From positions 142,658-206,657 of the forward strand of contig NZ_BMMS01000013.1 of NCBI RefSeq assembly GCF_014646055.1: a stretch of DNA of 64,000 nucleotides. Reading direction: 5' to 3'. The notes under the pieces were generated by a model. It searched no databases, was not told where the DNA came from, and worked only from the letters and a program-made list of their open reading frames with translations. Position numbers and translations under genes: made by a program. Of this stretch, positions 24,977 through 34,511 are shown piece after piece. This DNA comes from Wenjunlia tyrosinilytica. GTDB lineage: Bacteria > Actinomycetota > Actinomycetes > Streptomycetales > Streptomycetaceae. How positions within the stretch are numbered: position 1 is the stretch's first letter; every line of letters starts with the position of its first letter.

Positions 24977-25888
24977 TCACAGGCAGCGTCTGCGCCGCTG
25001 TATGGCCACGGCCGCCACCGCGCCGCCCGCCACCGCGCCCACTCCGGCCGCCGCCGGAATGCCGATCTTGGCCGCCTTGCGGCCCGTTCGGTAGTCCCGC
25101 AGCCGCCAGCCCTGCGTGTGCGCGTGCTTGCGCAGCGCCGAGTCGGGGTTGATGGCATAGGGATGGCCGACGAGGGAGAGCATCGGGATGTCGTTCGCCG
25201 AGTCGCTGTACGCGGCGCAGCGCGACAGGTCCAGATGCTCGGCGGCGGCCAGCGCCTTGACGGCCTCCGCCTTCGCCGGGCCGTGCAGGGGCTCGCCGAC
25301 GAGGCGGCCGGTGTACACGCCGTTGACGGACTCCGAGACGGTGCCGAGGGCGCCGGTGAGGCCCATACGGCGGGCGATGATCGACGCCGTCTCGACCGGG
25401 GCCGCCGTCACCAGCCACACCCGCTGGCCGGCGTCGAGATGGGCCTGGGCCAGAGCACGGGTGCCGGGCCAGATCCGGTCGGCCATGTACTCGTCGAAGA
25501 TGTCCTCGCCGATCTCCATCAGCTCTTCGACGCGGTGGCCCTTGATGATGGACAGCGCGCTCTCGCGCGCGTCGTGCATATGGCCGGCGTTCTCCGAGCC
25601 GGCGAGCCGGAACCACGCCTGCTGCCAGGCGAAGCGGGCGAGCTCGCGCTTGTGGAAGAACCTCCGCTTGTACAGCCCTCGGCCGAGGTGGAAGATCGCT
25701 GCGCCCTGCATCACCGTGTTGTCGAGATCGAAGAACGCGGCGGCGTAGGGGTCACCGGCGACCGGGAACTCGTCCTTGTCGCCCTCATGGGCGGCGGCCA
25801 CCGCCGCCTCGGCGGCAGCCTCGCCTGCCAGCACGGTCCGCTCGGTGACGGACCGCTTTCCCGGGGTGAGCCTTCGCAGCACGGCCAT
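24977..25888 (-). CDS. HAD-IB family phosphatase with C-terminal membrane segment
   Basis: A 303-residue SerB-like HAD hydrolase. Motif I is FFDLDNTVMQGAAIF near residue 52, motif II is VWLVTAAPVE, motif III is the Lys in GPAKAEAVKAL, and motif IV is AYSDSANDIPMLSLVGHP. A hydrophobic C-terminus (IGIPAAAGVGAVAGGAVAAV) followed by Arg residues suggests a membrane anchor. Relatives remove phosphate from phosphoserine, glycerol-phosphate-like or lipid head-group substrates. The ATG at 25888 gives the usual length. Divergent from the glutaredoxin-like gene. Confidence 0.9.
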   Translation of the reverse strand: MAVLRRLTPGKRSVTERTVLAGEAAAEAAVAAAHEGDKDEFPVAGDPYAAAFFDLDNTVMQGAAIFHLGRGLYKRRFFHKRELARFAWQQAWFRLAGSENAGHMHDARESALSIIKGHRVEELMEIGEDIFDEYMADRIWPGTRALAQAHLDAGQRVWLVTAAPVETASIIARRMGLTGALGTVSESVNGVYTGRLVGEPLHGPAKAEAVKALAAAEHLDLSRCAAYSDSANDIPMLSLVGHPYAINPDSALRKHAHTQGWRLRDYRTGRKAAKIGIPAAAGVGAVAGGAVAAVAIQRRRRCL

Positions 25889-25981
25889 GCGGCGAGCATA
25901 GCCAGTCCGCGGGGCGCAACTGAGGCAGGCAGGATTCCGCTTCGTGAACGCCGGGCGTCCGGACGTTGCACAATCGTTCCT

Positions 25982-26254
25982 GTGAGCCCACTGCTGCGCC
26001 GGGGCAAGGCCCCCTCCGACCACACCGTGACGTTGATCGGCAAGCCGGACTGCCATCTGTGCGACACCGCACGGGCGGTGGTGGAGAAGGTGACGTCGGA
26101 GTTGGGGGTGGAGTGGGAGGAACTCGACATCACCAAGGACGAGGAACTCCACCGGAAGTACTGGGAACAGATCCCGGTGACACTGATCGACGGCAAGCAG
26201 CACGACTTCTGGCGAGTGGACGAAGCCCGCCTCCGCAAGGCCCTGGGCGCGTAA
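25982..26254 (+). CDS. Glutaredoxin-family protein
   Basis: A 90-residue thioredoxin-fold protein with the redox motif CHLC in TLIGKPDCHLCDTARAVVE, and the cis-proline in WEQIPVTLIDGKQHDFW. It is of the DUF836/glutaredoxin-like type common in actinobacteria. The GTG start gives the normal length. In S. coelicolor a similar small gene lies near bldN and rex. Reductant and targets unknown. Confidence 0.88.
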   Translation: MSPLLRRGKAPSDHTVTLIGKPDCHLCDTARAVVEKVTSELGVEWEELDITKDEELHRKYWEQIPVTLIDGKQHDFWRVDEARLRKALGA

Positions 26255-26423
26255 GCACCGCAGGGCGCGCCGACGCGCGGAAATGTGGTCACCGCTGTGA
26301 TGACGGTCGCACCGCCGGGCGGTGGTGGGGTATGCGCGCTGCCGCGCGAAGGATCAGTGGCGCCAGCGGCAGCGGTGAGTGTGCGGGCGGCCTGGCCCGC
26401 GCTGCCGGGCGGCGGTCTGGGGC

Positions 26424-26456
26424 GCGGCCCCGAGCCGGGGTACGGGGGCCGCTTTT
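26424..26456 (+). terminator. Terminator downstream of the glutaredoxin gene
   Basis: Arms GCGGCCCC and GGGGCCGC enclose about 16 bases and are followed directly by TTTT. It lies 170 bp past the stop; the sequence between is GC-rich without a supported gene. Confidence 0.6.
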
Positions 26457-26616
26457 GAACTTGGTAGTGAGCTTGGGGCTGAGCGCCCCCGCGTGCACCT
26501 CCCCGCACGAATGTGACATTGCACCACCTTTTCCGAAAACGGCACCCACATACCCCCGCCGGGGGCGGATGCGGCGAGGAGACGAAAACGCCCGCACCCG
26601 CAGCCCCACCGCCCAC

Positions 26617-27750
26617 CGCGCGAAGCGCGCGGACCAGACCGCCGCTCGGCGGCGTAACCCAGCCCGCTCGGGGCTGTCGCCGCTGCTGTTGGCGCTTTTT
26701 GTCTTTCGCGCGGTAGCGCGCAGGTGGAACCGGTGCTCGGCGGTGTGACCGTCAGTTCGGTGGTAGTCGGCCGCTGCGCCTCCGGTCACCGCGCGAAGCG
26801 CGCAGATCAGACCGGCGCCCGGCGGTGTAACCCAGCCCGCTCGGGGGCTCCCTCCGCTGCTGTTGGCGCCTTTGTCTTTCGCGCGGTAGCGCGCAGGCGG
26901 CCCGGTACCCGGCGGCGTGACCGTCAGTTCAGCGGTGGTCTGCCGTAGCGAAGCCGCTGGCCCCAGGCCGTCGCGCGGAGCGCGCGGACCAGACCGGCGC
27001 CCGGCGGCGTAACCCAGCCCGCTCGGGGCTGTCGCCGCTGCTGTTGGCGCACGCCGAACCGGTGCCCGGCGGTGTGACCGTTGGTTCGGTGGCAGTCGGC
27101 CGCTGCGCCTCCGGTCACCGCGCGGAGCGCGCAGACCAGACCGGCGCCCGGCGGCGTAACCCAGCCCGCTCGGGGGCTCCCTCCGCTGCTGTTGGCGCCT
27201 TTGTCTTTCGCGCGGTAGCGCGCACGCGGCCCGGTGCCCGGCGGCGTGACCGTCAGTTCAGCGGTGGTCTGCCGTAGCGAAGCCGCTGGCCCCGGGCCGT
27301 CGCGCGGAGCGCGCGGACCAGACCGGCGCCCGGCGGTGTAACTCAGCCCGCTCGGGGCTGTCGCCGCTGCTGTTGGCGCACGCCGAACCGGTGCCCGGCG
27401 GTGTGACCGTTGGTTCGGTGGCAGTCGGCCGCTGCGCCTCCGGTCACTGCGCGGAGCGCGCGGACCAGACTGCCGCTCGGCGGTGTAACCCAGCCCGCTC
27501 GGGGCTGTCGCCGCTGCTGTTGGCGCACGCCGAACCGGTGCCCGGCGGTGTGACCGTTGGTTCGGTGGCAGTCGGCCGCTGCGCCTCCGGTCACTGCGCG
27601 GAGCGCGCAGATCAGACCGCCGCTCGGCGGCGTAACCCAGCCCGCTCGGGGACTCTCACCGCTGCCGTTGGCGCCCTTGTTCTTCGCGCGGCAGCGCGCA
27701 GACCGCACCGGCGCGCGGCAGCGTGACCGTCAGTTCAGTGGTGGTCTACC
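26617..27750. repeat. Higher-order tandem repeat array, seven core copies
   Basis: A core, GTAACCCAGCCCGCTCGGGG, occurs at about 26654, 26826, 27009, 27156, 27338, 27484 and 27632, preceded each time by GCGCG-GAG/GAA-GCGCGC and AGACCG. Spacing alternates between about 147 and 182 bp because two linker types follow. The short one carries CACGCCGAACCGGTG; the long one carries TTTGTCTTTCGCGCGGTAGC. The 330-bp pair 26826-27156 is repeated at 27009-27338. Several hairpins recur per unit, for example AGCCC-gctc-GGGGCT. Long open frames on both strands are products of the repeat and carry no known domain, so no protein is called. The flanks (26457-26616 and 27751-27795) hold no gene. Confidence 0.9.
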
Positions 27751-27795
27751 CCTGGGCCGCCGCGCGGAGCGTGGCTTTGAGCGGAAGCGCGGCCC

Positions 27796-28743
27796 CTACC
27801 CCTGCGGTGGGGTAGGGGGAGGGGGAGGTTCCGCGATGCCCGCAGTGGCGGTGCGGCGGAAGCCGACTCTTTCGTAGACGCGGGCCACCGCCTCGCTGTC
27901 GGCGGACAAGAAGATCAACGACGCCCCGCCCGCCAGGGCGTCCTGCGCCAGAGCCGAGGTCACGGCCGCTCCCAAACCGCCCCGCCGGTAGGCGGGGAGG
28001 GTGCCCACGCCCACTATCTCCGTCGTGTCGCCCACCGGCTGGTGGCTGCCCGCCGCGATCGGCCCCTGGGGCCCGTACGCCACGTACATCACCGTTCGAC
28101 CGGCCCGCAGCCGCCCGCGAAGGGCCTCGATCGCCTCGGGCTGCTCTCCCACCGCCGCCAGGTCCCGCTCCGCGGTCCCCGCCGACCCCCGCTCCGTCCC
28201 CGATGTGCTGAACGCCACGACCGGCACACTGTGGATCACCGCCAGGTCCTCGGCGTCGGCCTCCACCCTCCGGATCTCCACCGGCCCCTCCGGCGCCGAC
28301 ACCGGGGTGAACGCCTCGGGGTCCAGCGCCAGCAGGGGGTGCATATGGACATGCAGCCCCGCCTCCCGCGCGGCCCACCGCATCGACGGCGTCGTCTCGT
28401 CGACCCACTCGAACGCCTCGGGTATGGCCAGTTCCCGCTGGCGCTCCCGCACCGCCCGCACGTCCTGACCCGTCACGGTCGTCGGCCCGCCCTGCTCCCC
28501 GGCCAGCCGCGGACGGGCGTAGTACGGCCACCCCGCCCCGTTGCGCACGAACAGGACCAGTGGGCCCATGTGTTCGGTGCGCGCGGCGGAGCGCGGCACC
28601 GCGTCGTAGTACCGCTCGAGGCGGCGCAGAATCTCGGTCCGGGCAGGCGGGGCTTCGGTCACGACGGTCATCCAAGCGGCTGCCCGCGCCGCGCGGCGAG
28701 CGATTTCCGATTCAGGCACGTTTCCCCACTCTTTGTTCGACAT
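27796..28743 (-). CDS. GNAT-family N-acetyltransferase
   Basis: A 315-residue protein. The C-terminal 130 residues hold the acetyl-CoA-binding core: EIVGVGTLPAYRRGGLGAAV (motif A, R/Q-x-x-G-x-G/A variant) and VARVYERVGFRR. The N-terminal half is a divergent acetyltransferase-like region. Substrate unknown. The start is uncertain: ATG at 28743 (MSNKEWGN) and ATG at 28785 are both possible and neither has a strong ribosome site. Divergent from the exonuclease gene, and next to the repeat array. Confidence 0.82.
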   Translation of the reverse strand: MSNKEWGNVPESEIARRAARAAAWMTVVTEAPPARTEILRRLERYYDAVPRSAARTEHMGPLVLFVRNGAGWPYYARPRLAGEQGGPTTVTGQDVRAVRERQRELAIPEAFEWVDETTPSMRWAAREAGLHVHMHPLLALDPEAFTPVSAPEGPVEIRRVEADAEDLAVIHSVPVVAFSTSGTERGSAGTAERDLAAVGEQPEAIEALRGRLRAGRTVMYVAYGPQGPIAAGSHQPVGDTTEIVGVGTLPAYRRGGLGAAVTSALAQDALAGGASLIFLSADSEAVARVYERVGFRRTATAGIAEPPPPPTPPQG

Positions 28744-28833
28744 GTGGCACAGGCGTTCTATGGGGCGCCATTGTTCGTTTACCATCGAGGGGTTTTGTGC
28801 CACCCGGGGGGCGTTGGTTAGGAGTGTGAACAC

Positions 28834-29565
28834 GTGCTCTCCGGGCGATTCCAGGGATCGCCACGAGCCGGGCGCGCCGTCAGCGGCACGGGCGGCACCG
28901 GGTACGCCGTCGTGGACCTCGAGGCGACCGGTCCCAACCCCAAGCGTCATCGTGTCGTGGAGGTGGCCGTCGTGCTGCTCGACCGCGATTGCCGCGTGGA
29001 GGGCGAGTTCAGCACACTCCTCGACCCCGCGGGCCCCGTCGGCCCCACGCACATCCACGGCATCGCCGGGCACGACACCGAGGGCGCCCCAGCTTTCGCC
29101 GACATCGCCCCCTACCTGCTCAGGTTGCTGCACGGCCGCGTCCTCGTCGGCCACCACGTCAACTGCGACCGCGGCTTCCTCGTCGGCGAGTACTCCCGCC
29201 TCGGCGTCGTCTTCCCCGACGTGCCCACCCTGTGCACCATGCGCCTGGCCGCGGACCACCTCCCCGCGCTCGCCACACCCTCCCTGCGCGCCTGCTGTGC
29301 CGCCGCCGGGCTGCCCGCCTACGCCGAGCACACCGCGCTGGGCGACGCCCACGCCGCCGCGGCCCTTCTCGGGCACTACGCCGCGAGGGACCGCCTCGAG
29401 GAGCGAGCATGGAATCAGGTGCTGCTCGAGGCGGTTGGGCTGCAATGGCCCGTGATGGCCTCTGGCGGAGTGCCGCGGACGTGGCACAGGAGTGACGCAC
29501 GGGGCCTGAAGGGGAACGTGTGGCGCAGTCACATGGTGCCGGTTGCCCGAAAAGGGAGTGCGTGA
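28834..29565 (+). CDS. DnaQ-like 3'-5' exonuclease
   Basis: A 243-residue DEDDh exonuclease: Exo I is YAVVDLEATGPNPKRHRVVE, Exo II is GHHVNCDRGFL, and Exo III is HTALGDAHAAAAL with the catalytic His and Asp. It resembles the proofreading epsilon fold of DNA polymerase III but stands alone, so it may act in repair or RNA turnover. The GTG start follows TAGGAG. The C-terminal 45 residues have no recognisable domain. Confidence 0.88.
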   Translation: MLSGRFQGSPRAGRAVSGTGGTGYAVVDLEATGPNPKRHRVVEVAVVLLDRDCRVEGEFSTLLDPAGPVGPTHIHGIAGHDTEGAPAFADIAPYLLRLLHGRVLVGHHVNCDRGFLVGEYSRLGVVFPDVPTLCTMRLAADHLPALATPSLRACCAAAGLPAYAEHTALGDAHAAAALLGHYAARDRLEERAWNQVLLEAVGLQWPVMASGGVPRTWHRSDARGLKGNVWRSHMVPVARKGSA

Positions 29566-29602
29566 TGCCCGTCACTTCCCTAGGACAATTTGGACACCAT
29601 CT

Positions 29603-29620
29603 TTGTGCACGCGTTCACAA
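29603..29620. promoter_or_regulatory. Rex operator upstream of rex-hemACD
   Basis: TTGTGCACGCGTTCACAA matches the Rex operator consensus TGTGAACGCGTTCACA at all but one core base and is nearly palindromic. It lies 77-94 bp before the rex start. In S. coelicolor Rex represses its own rex-hemACD operon when the NADH/NAD+ ratio is low. Confidence 0.93.
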
Positions 29621-29696
29621 AGGCATAGCCTTCAGTGCACAGGACGGCCCCGGGGACAGTGGCCGCCCGCAGCCCAGCTCTACCCGCAGGAGCATC

Positions 29697-30554
29697 GTGG
29701 CAACTGGCCGAACACACCGACCGGCGAGCCGGAGCCGAGGAATCCCGGAGGCAACGGTTGCCCGTCTTCCGCTGTACCTCCGCGCCCTGACCGCGCTGTC
29801 AGAGCGTTCCGTGCCGACGGTCTCCTCCGAGGAACTCGCCGCCGCGGCGGGAGTCAATTCCGCCAAGCTGCGCAAGGACTTCTCCTACCTCGGCTCGTAC
29901 GGCACCAGGGGTGTCGGCTACGACGTCGAGTACCTCGTCTACCAGATCTCCAGGGAACTGGGCTTGACCCAGGACTGGCCGGTCGTCATCGTCGGCATCG
30001 GAAACCTGGGCCACGCGCTCGCGAACTACGGGGGATTCGCCTCCCGTGGTTTCCGAGTCGCGGCCCTGATCGACGCCGACCCGTCCGCGACCGGAAAGAT
30101 CACCGCCGGTCTGCCGGTTCGGCACACGGACGAGCTCGAGACCATCATCCGGGAGAACCAGGTGTCCATCGGCGTCATCGCGACACCCGCGGGCGCGGCG
30201 CAGGAGGTGTGCGAACGCCTGGTCGCGGCCGGGGTCACCAGCATCCTGAACTTCGCCCCGACGGTCCTCTCCGTGCCGGACGGTGTGGACGTGCGCAAGG
30301 TGGACCTGTCCATAGAGCTGCAGATCCTCGCCTTCCACGAGCAGCGCAAGTCCGGTGAGGAGGCGCTCGCCGCCGCCGCGGAGGCTGCCGACGCCGATGG
30401 CCCCGGCACTCGGGGAAAGCCCGAAAAATCCCAGAAGGCCACGCCGCTCGCCGCTCCCGCCAAGGCCGCCAAGGCCGCGGTGAAGGCCGCCGTGGCACGC
30501 AAGACCGGGCGCTCGGGCCCTGACGGGGAAGTCCCCGCCGTGATGCCGGCATGA
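29697..30554 (+). CDS. rex: Redox-sensing transcriptional repressor Rex
   Basis: A 285-residue repressor that binds DNA unless NADH occupies its Rossmann domain. The winged helix is at about 15-80 (IPEATVARLPLYLRAL, SSEELAAAAGVNSAKLRKD); the NADH site is VVIVGIGNLGHALANY near 95-110. A domain-swap C-terminal helix (VDLSIELQILAFHEQRK) is followed by an Ala/Lys-rich tail longer than needed. GTG at 29697 with GCAGGAG upstream reproduces the known MATGRTHRP start. It overlaps hemA by four bases. Confidence 0.97.
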   Translation: MATGRTHRPASRSRGIPEATVARLPLYLRALTALSERSVPTVSSEELAAAAGVNSAKLRKDFSYLGSYGTRGVGYDVEYLVYQISRELGLTQDWPVVIVGIGNLGHALANYGGFASRGFRVAALIDADPSATGKITAGLPVRHTDELETIIRENQVSIGVIATPAGAAQEVCERLVAAGVTSILNFAPTVLSVPDGVDVRKVDLSIELQILAFHEQRKSGEEALAAAAEAADADGPGTRGKPEKSQKATPLAAPAKAAKAAVKAAVARKTGRSGPDGEVPAVMPA

Positions 30555-31879
30555 GTGTCCTCGTCGTCGGCCTGAGCCACCGCTCCGCCCCGGTCAGCGT
30601 CCTCGAACGAGCCGCGCTCACCGGGGACGAGCAGGGCAAGCTGCTCCAGGACGCCCTCGCGGCGGAACCGGTTGCTGAAGCGGTTCTGCTGTCGACGTGC
30701 AACCGCATGGAGGTCTACGCCGACGTGGAGAAGTTCCACGCCGGTGTCGCCGAGCTGTCCACGCTCCTGGCGCTGCACAGCGGTGTCTGCCTCGAGGAGC
30801 TGACCCCGCACCTGTACGTGCACTACGAGGACCGGGCCGTCCACCACCTGTTCTCGGTGGCCTGCGGTCTGGACTCCATGGTCGTCGGCGAGGGCCAGAT
30901 CCTCGGGCAGCTCAAGGACGCCCTGGGCCTCGGCCAGGAGCTGCACAGCGCCGGACGGGCCCTGAACGACCTGTTCCAGCAGGCCCTGCGCGTCGGCAAG
31001 CGCGCCCACAGCGAGACGGGCATCGACAAGGCCGGGCAGTCCCTGGTCACCTTCGGCCTCGAACAGCTCTCCGGTGTCGTCGGTGAACTCACGGGCAAGC
31101 GCGCCCTCGTCGTCGGCGCGGGCTCCATGAGCTCGCTCGCCGCCGCGACGCTGGCCCGGGCGGGCGTCGGCGACCTGGTCATCGCCAACCGCACCCTGGA
31201 GCGCGCCGAGCGCCTCGCCGCCTCGGTGAACGGGCGCGCCGTACCGTTCACCCAGGTCCCCCGCGAGCTCGTCAAGGCCGACATCGTCGTCTCCTGTACC
31301 GGCGCGGCCGGCCTCGTGCTCACCCACGAAGCCGTCGCCGAGGCCGTGGCCGAGCGTGAGACCTGCGGACTGCACGGCTCGCTCGCCGTCCTCGACCTCG
31401 CCATGCCGCGCGACGTGGACGCCGAGGTCCACCGCATCGAGGGCGCCCACCTCGTCGACCTGGAACTGCTCGCCGAGGCCGAGTCGCACGCCGCCGGCGC
31501 CGGTGACGTCGACCAGGTCCGCAGGATCGTCTCGGCGGAGGTCGCCTCCTTCGGCGCCGCCCAGCGCGCCGAGCGCATCACCCCGACCGTGGTCGCCCTG
31601 CGCGCCATGGCGGCCGACGTCGTCGCCGGTGAGATCGCCCGGCTCGACGGCCGCCTGCCCGACCTCGACGACAAGCAGCGCGCCGAGATCTCCCAGACCG
31701 TGCGCCGTGTCGTGGACAAGCTCCTGCACGCGCCCACCGTGCGGGTCAAGCAGCTCGCGGGTGAACCCGGCGGCGCCGGGTACGCGGATGCCCTGCGCGA
31801 ACTGTTCGACCTCGACCCGCAGGCGGTCACCGCCATCAGCCGGGCCGACATCGGCGACCCGAATCGAGGGCGGCCATGA
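30551..31879 (+). CDS. hemA: Glutamyl-tRNA reductase
   Basis: A 442-residue enzyme making glutamate-1-semialdehyde from Glu-tRNA with NADPH, the first committed C5-pathway step to haem. The active-site cysteine is in LLSTCNRMEVYA near residue 50. The NADPH domain is around ALVVGAGSMSSLAAATL, and the C-terminal dimerisation helix is present. It sits inside rex-hemA-hemC-cysG/hemD-hemB with overlapping ends. Confidence 0.97.
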   Translation: MSVLVVGLSHRSAPVSVLERAALTGDEQGKLLQDALAAEPVAEAVLLSTCNRMEVYADVEKFHAGVAELSTLLALHSGVCLEELTPHLYVHYEDRAVHHLFSVACGLDSMVVGEGQILGQLKDALGLGQELHSAGRALNDLFQQALRVGKRAHSETGIDKAGQSLVTFGLEQLSGVVGELTGKRALVVGAGSMSSLAAATLARAGVGDLVIANRTLERAERLAASVNGRAVPFTQVPRELVKADIVVSCTGAAGLVLTHEAVAEAVAERETCGLHGSLAVLDLAMPRDVDAEVHRIEGAHLVDLELLAEAESHAAGAGDVDQVRRIVSAEVASFGAAQRAERITPTVVALRAMAADVVAGEIARLDGRLPDLDDKQRAEISQTVRRVVDKLLHAPTVRVKQLAGEPGGAGYADALRELFDLDPQAVTAISRADIGDPNRGRP

Positions 31880-32871
31880 GCACCACCCCTGACACCCCCC
31901 TGCGGCTGGGAACGCGCCGCAGCCCCCTGGCGACGGCCCAGTCCGGCATGATCGCCGAGGCGGTGCGCTCCGCCACCGGCCGCCGCGTCGAACTGGTGGA
32001 GATCACCACCCACGGCGACACCTCCCGCGAGAACCTCGCCCAGATCGGCGGCACCGGCGTCTTCGTCTCCGCCCTGCGCGACGCCCTGCTCGCCGGGACC
32101 ATCGACTTCGCCGTGCACTCGCTCAAGGACCTGCCGACCGCGCCCGCCGAAGGGCTGGTGCTCGCCGCCGTGCCCGAGCGTGAGGACCCGCGCGACGTGA
32201 TCGTCGCCCGCGACGGCCTCACCCTCGCGGGGCTCGCGGCGGATTCCTCCCGAGGGGGTTCCTCCCGGGGCACCGCCCGCGTCGGCACCGGCTCCCCGCG
32301 CCGCATGGCCCAGCTCAACCACTGGGCCCGCGCGCACGGCGTGGAGCTGACCGCCGTGCCGATCCGCGGCAATGTCGACACCCGGATCGGCTTCGTGCGC
32401 TCCGGTGAACTCGACGCCGTCGTCCTCGCCCGCGCCGGGCTGTCCCGGCTCGGACGCCTGAGCGACGCCACCGAGACGCTCGACACCGATGTGGTTCTGC
32501 CCGCCCCCGGCCAGGGGGCACTGGCGATCGAGTGCGCTGCGGCCAACGCAGAGCTCGCCGCCCAGCTCGCCGTGCTCGACGACCCGCACACCCGGGTCGC
32601 CGTCACCGCCGAGCGATCCCTGCTCGCCGCCCTCGAAGCCGGCTGCTCCGCCCCTGTGGGCGCGCTCGCCGACATCGTGGAAGGCGACACTGTTACCGAG
32701 CTGCGCCTGCGCGGTGTCGTCGGCATGGTCGACGGCAGCTCGCTGGTGCAGATGTCCACCACCGGAACTGTCCCCCCATCCGGCGACGCAGCCGCGGCCC
32801 TGGGCCGTGAGCTCGCCGTCGAGATGCTCGCCAAGGGCGCAGCCGGTCTGATGGGGGAGCGAGCACTTTGA
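31876..32871 (+). CDS. hemC: Hydroxymethylbilane synthase (porphobilinogen deaminase)
   Basis: A 331-residue enzyme polymerising four porphobilinogens. LRLGTRRSPLATAQ starts the fold, TIDFAVHSLKDLPT carries the conserved catalytic Asp region, and AALEAGCSAPVGA holds the cysteine that binds the dipyrromethane cofactor (about residue 256). An insertion of serine and arginine near residue 120 (AADSSRGGSSRGTARVGTG) lengthens a surface loop. Confidence 0.97.
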   Translation: MSTTPDTPLRLGTRRSPLATAQSGMIAEAVRSATGRRVELVEITTHGDTSRENLAQIGGTGVFVSALRDALLAGTIDFAVHSLKDLPTAPAEGLVLAAVPEREDPRDVIVARDGLTLAGLAADSSRGGSSRGTARVGTGSPRRMAQLNHWARAHGVELTAVPIRGNVDTRIGFVRSGELDAVVLARAGLSRLGRLSDATETLDTDVVLPAPGQGALAIECAAANAELAAQLAVLDDPHTRVAVTAERSLLAALEAGCSAPVGALADIVEGDTVTELRLRGVVGMVDGSSLVQMSTTGTVPPSGDAAAALGRELAVEMLAKGAAGLMGERAL

Positions 32872-34511
32872 GCCCCACCACCGCCCAGCCCCAGTCCACC
32901 GGCCGACCCGGTCGGCGAGCTCTGGGCCATGTCACCTTCCTCGGTGCCGGGCCGGGAGATCCCGGCCTGCTCACCCTGCGTGCCGTCGAGGCGTTGGCCG
33001 AGGCCGACGTGCTCGTCGCCGACGCGGTCGTCCTCGACGCCGTGCGCAAGCACTCCGGCGCAGGCGTGGACATCGCGGACCCGAGCGCGGCCGGCGGCTC
33101 CGGCGAGTCCGTGGCCAAGCTTGTCATGTCGTCCTCGCGGGGCGGCAAGCGGGTCGTGCGTGCCGTCGCGGGCGATCCCGGCCTCGACGGCCGGGCCGCC
33201 GAGGAGATGCTGGCCTGCGCCAAGGCGGGCATCCCGTTCGAGGTGGTGCCCGGCGTCGCCAACGCCGTCGGTGTCCCCGCCTACGCGGGTATCCCGCTGC
33301 GCTCCGCCAGGGGCGCGGACGTCCGCTTCGTCGAGGCCGAGACCGCCTCGGAGCGGTGCTGGAACGAGGTCGGCGCCAGTGACGCCACTCTCGTCGTCAA
33401 CACCACCCTCGAGGCCGTCGCCGCCGCCGCGGCCGAGCTGATCGCCTCCGGGCGGAAGCCGGACACCCCGCTCACGGTCACGGTCGCCGGCACCACGACG
33501 CGCCAGCGCACCTGGACCGCGACGCTGTCGACGATCGCGGCCGAGCTCAAGGCCACGAAGGCCCTCCCGGCCGCCGAGCCGGGGCAGCCCGCCATAGCCG
33601 TGGTCGGTGAGCAGACCGGCCAGCGCGATCAGCTCTCCTGGTTCGAGACCAAGCCGCTTTTCGGCTGGAAGGTGCTCGTCCCCAGGACCAAGGAGCAGGC
33701 CGCTTCGCTCTCCGACCAGTTGCGCTCGTACGGCGCGGTGCCCCACGAGGTCCCGACCATCGCCGTCGAGCCCCCGCGCACCCCCCAGCAGATGGAACGG
33801 GCGGTCAAGGGCCTGGTCACCGGCCGCTACGAATGGATCGCCTTCACCTCGGTCAACGCCGTCAAGGCGGTCCGGGAGAAGTTCGAGGAGTACGGGCTCG
33901 ACGCCCGCGCCTTCGCCGGGATCAAGGTCGCCGCCGTCGGCGAGCAGACCGCCAGGTCCTTGGTCGAGTTCGGCGTCAAGCCGGACCTGGTGCCCAGCGG
34001 CGAGCAGTCGGCCGCGGGCCTGCTGGAGGACTGGCCGCCCTACGACCCGGTCTTCGACCCGATCGACCGCGTCTTCCTCCCCCGCGCCGACATCGCGACC
34101 GAGACACTGGTCGCGGGACTGATCGACCTCGGCTGGGAGGTGGACGACGTGACGGCCTACCGGACCGTGCGCGCCTCGCCGCCGCCCGCCGACACCCGTG
34201 AGGCGATCAAGGGCGGCGGCTTCGACGCGGTGCTCTTCACCTCGTCCTCGACCGTCCGCAATCTGGTCGGGATCGCGGGCAAGCCCCACAACGTCACCGT
34301 GATCGCGTGCATCGGCCCGGCCACCGCCAAGACCGCCGAGGAGCACGGCCTGCGCGTGGACGTGCTCTCCCCCGAGCCGTCCGTCCACGCCCTCGCCGAG
34401 GCCCTCGCCGAGTTCGGTGCCGCCCGGCGGGCCGCCGCCGTCGACGCCGGCGAGCAGGTCACCCGACCCAGCGAACGACGCCCCGGATCCCGCAGGAGGG
34501 CCCGCGGATGA
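32868..34511 (+). CDS. Fused uroporphyrinogen-III methyltransferase / uroporphyrinogen-III synthase
   Basis: A 547-residue fusion. The N-terminal SUMT (CobA/CysG-like) domain, about 20-250, has [20 protein letters not shown] and [21 protein letters not shown]-type sequence, methylating uroporphyrinogen III towards sirohaem and cobalamin. The C-terminal HemD domain (about 260-530; [31 protein letters not shown]) cyclises hydroxymethylbilane. The enzyme thus stands at the haem/sirohaem branch. The TTG start overlaps the hemC stop (TTGA). Confidence 0.93.
   Translation: MSPTTAQPQSTGRPGRRALGHVTFLGAGPGDPGLLTLRAVEALAEADVLVADAVVLDAVRKHSGAGVDIADPSAAGGSGESVAKLVMSSSRGGKRVVRAVAGDPGLDGRAAEEMLACAKAGIPFEVVPGVANAVGVPAYAGIPLRSARGADVRFVEAETASERCWNEVGASDATLVVNTTLEAVAAAAAELIASGRKPDTPLTVTVAGTTTRQRTWTATLSTIAAELKATKALPAAEPGQPAIAVVGEQTGQRDQLSWFETKPLFGWKVLVPRTKEQAASLSDQLRSYGAVPHEVPTIAVEPPRTPQQMERAVKGLVTGRYEWIAFTSVNAVKAVREKFEEYGLDARAFAGIKVAAVGEQTARSLVEFGVKPDLVPSGEQSAAGLLEDWPPYDPVFDPIDRVFLPRADIATETLVAGLIDLGWEVDDVTAYRTVRASPPPADTREAIKGGGFDAVLFTSSSTVRNLVGIAGKPHNVTVIACIGPATAKTAEEHGLRVDVLSPEPSVHALAEALAEFGAARRAAAVDAGEQVTRPSERRPGSRRRARG

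Noticed and set aside
26924-27708. Repeated open frames within the array, for example a 49-residue repeat on the minus strand (AGWVTPPSGG and related) and MAHAEPVPGG-type frames on the plus strand.
   Set aside because: They follow the repeat exactly, are open on both strands because of composition, have no ribosome sites and no recognised domain.
26617-27750. CRISPR array.
   Set aside because: Repeat length, irregular spacing and repeated rather than unique linkers do not fit, and no cas genes are near.
28825-28840. TGTGAACACGTGCTCT as a second Rex operator at the exonuclease gene.
   Set aside because: Only the left half-site is good; the right half is missing and the gene has no respiratory role.
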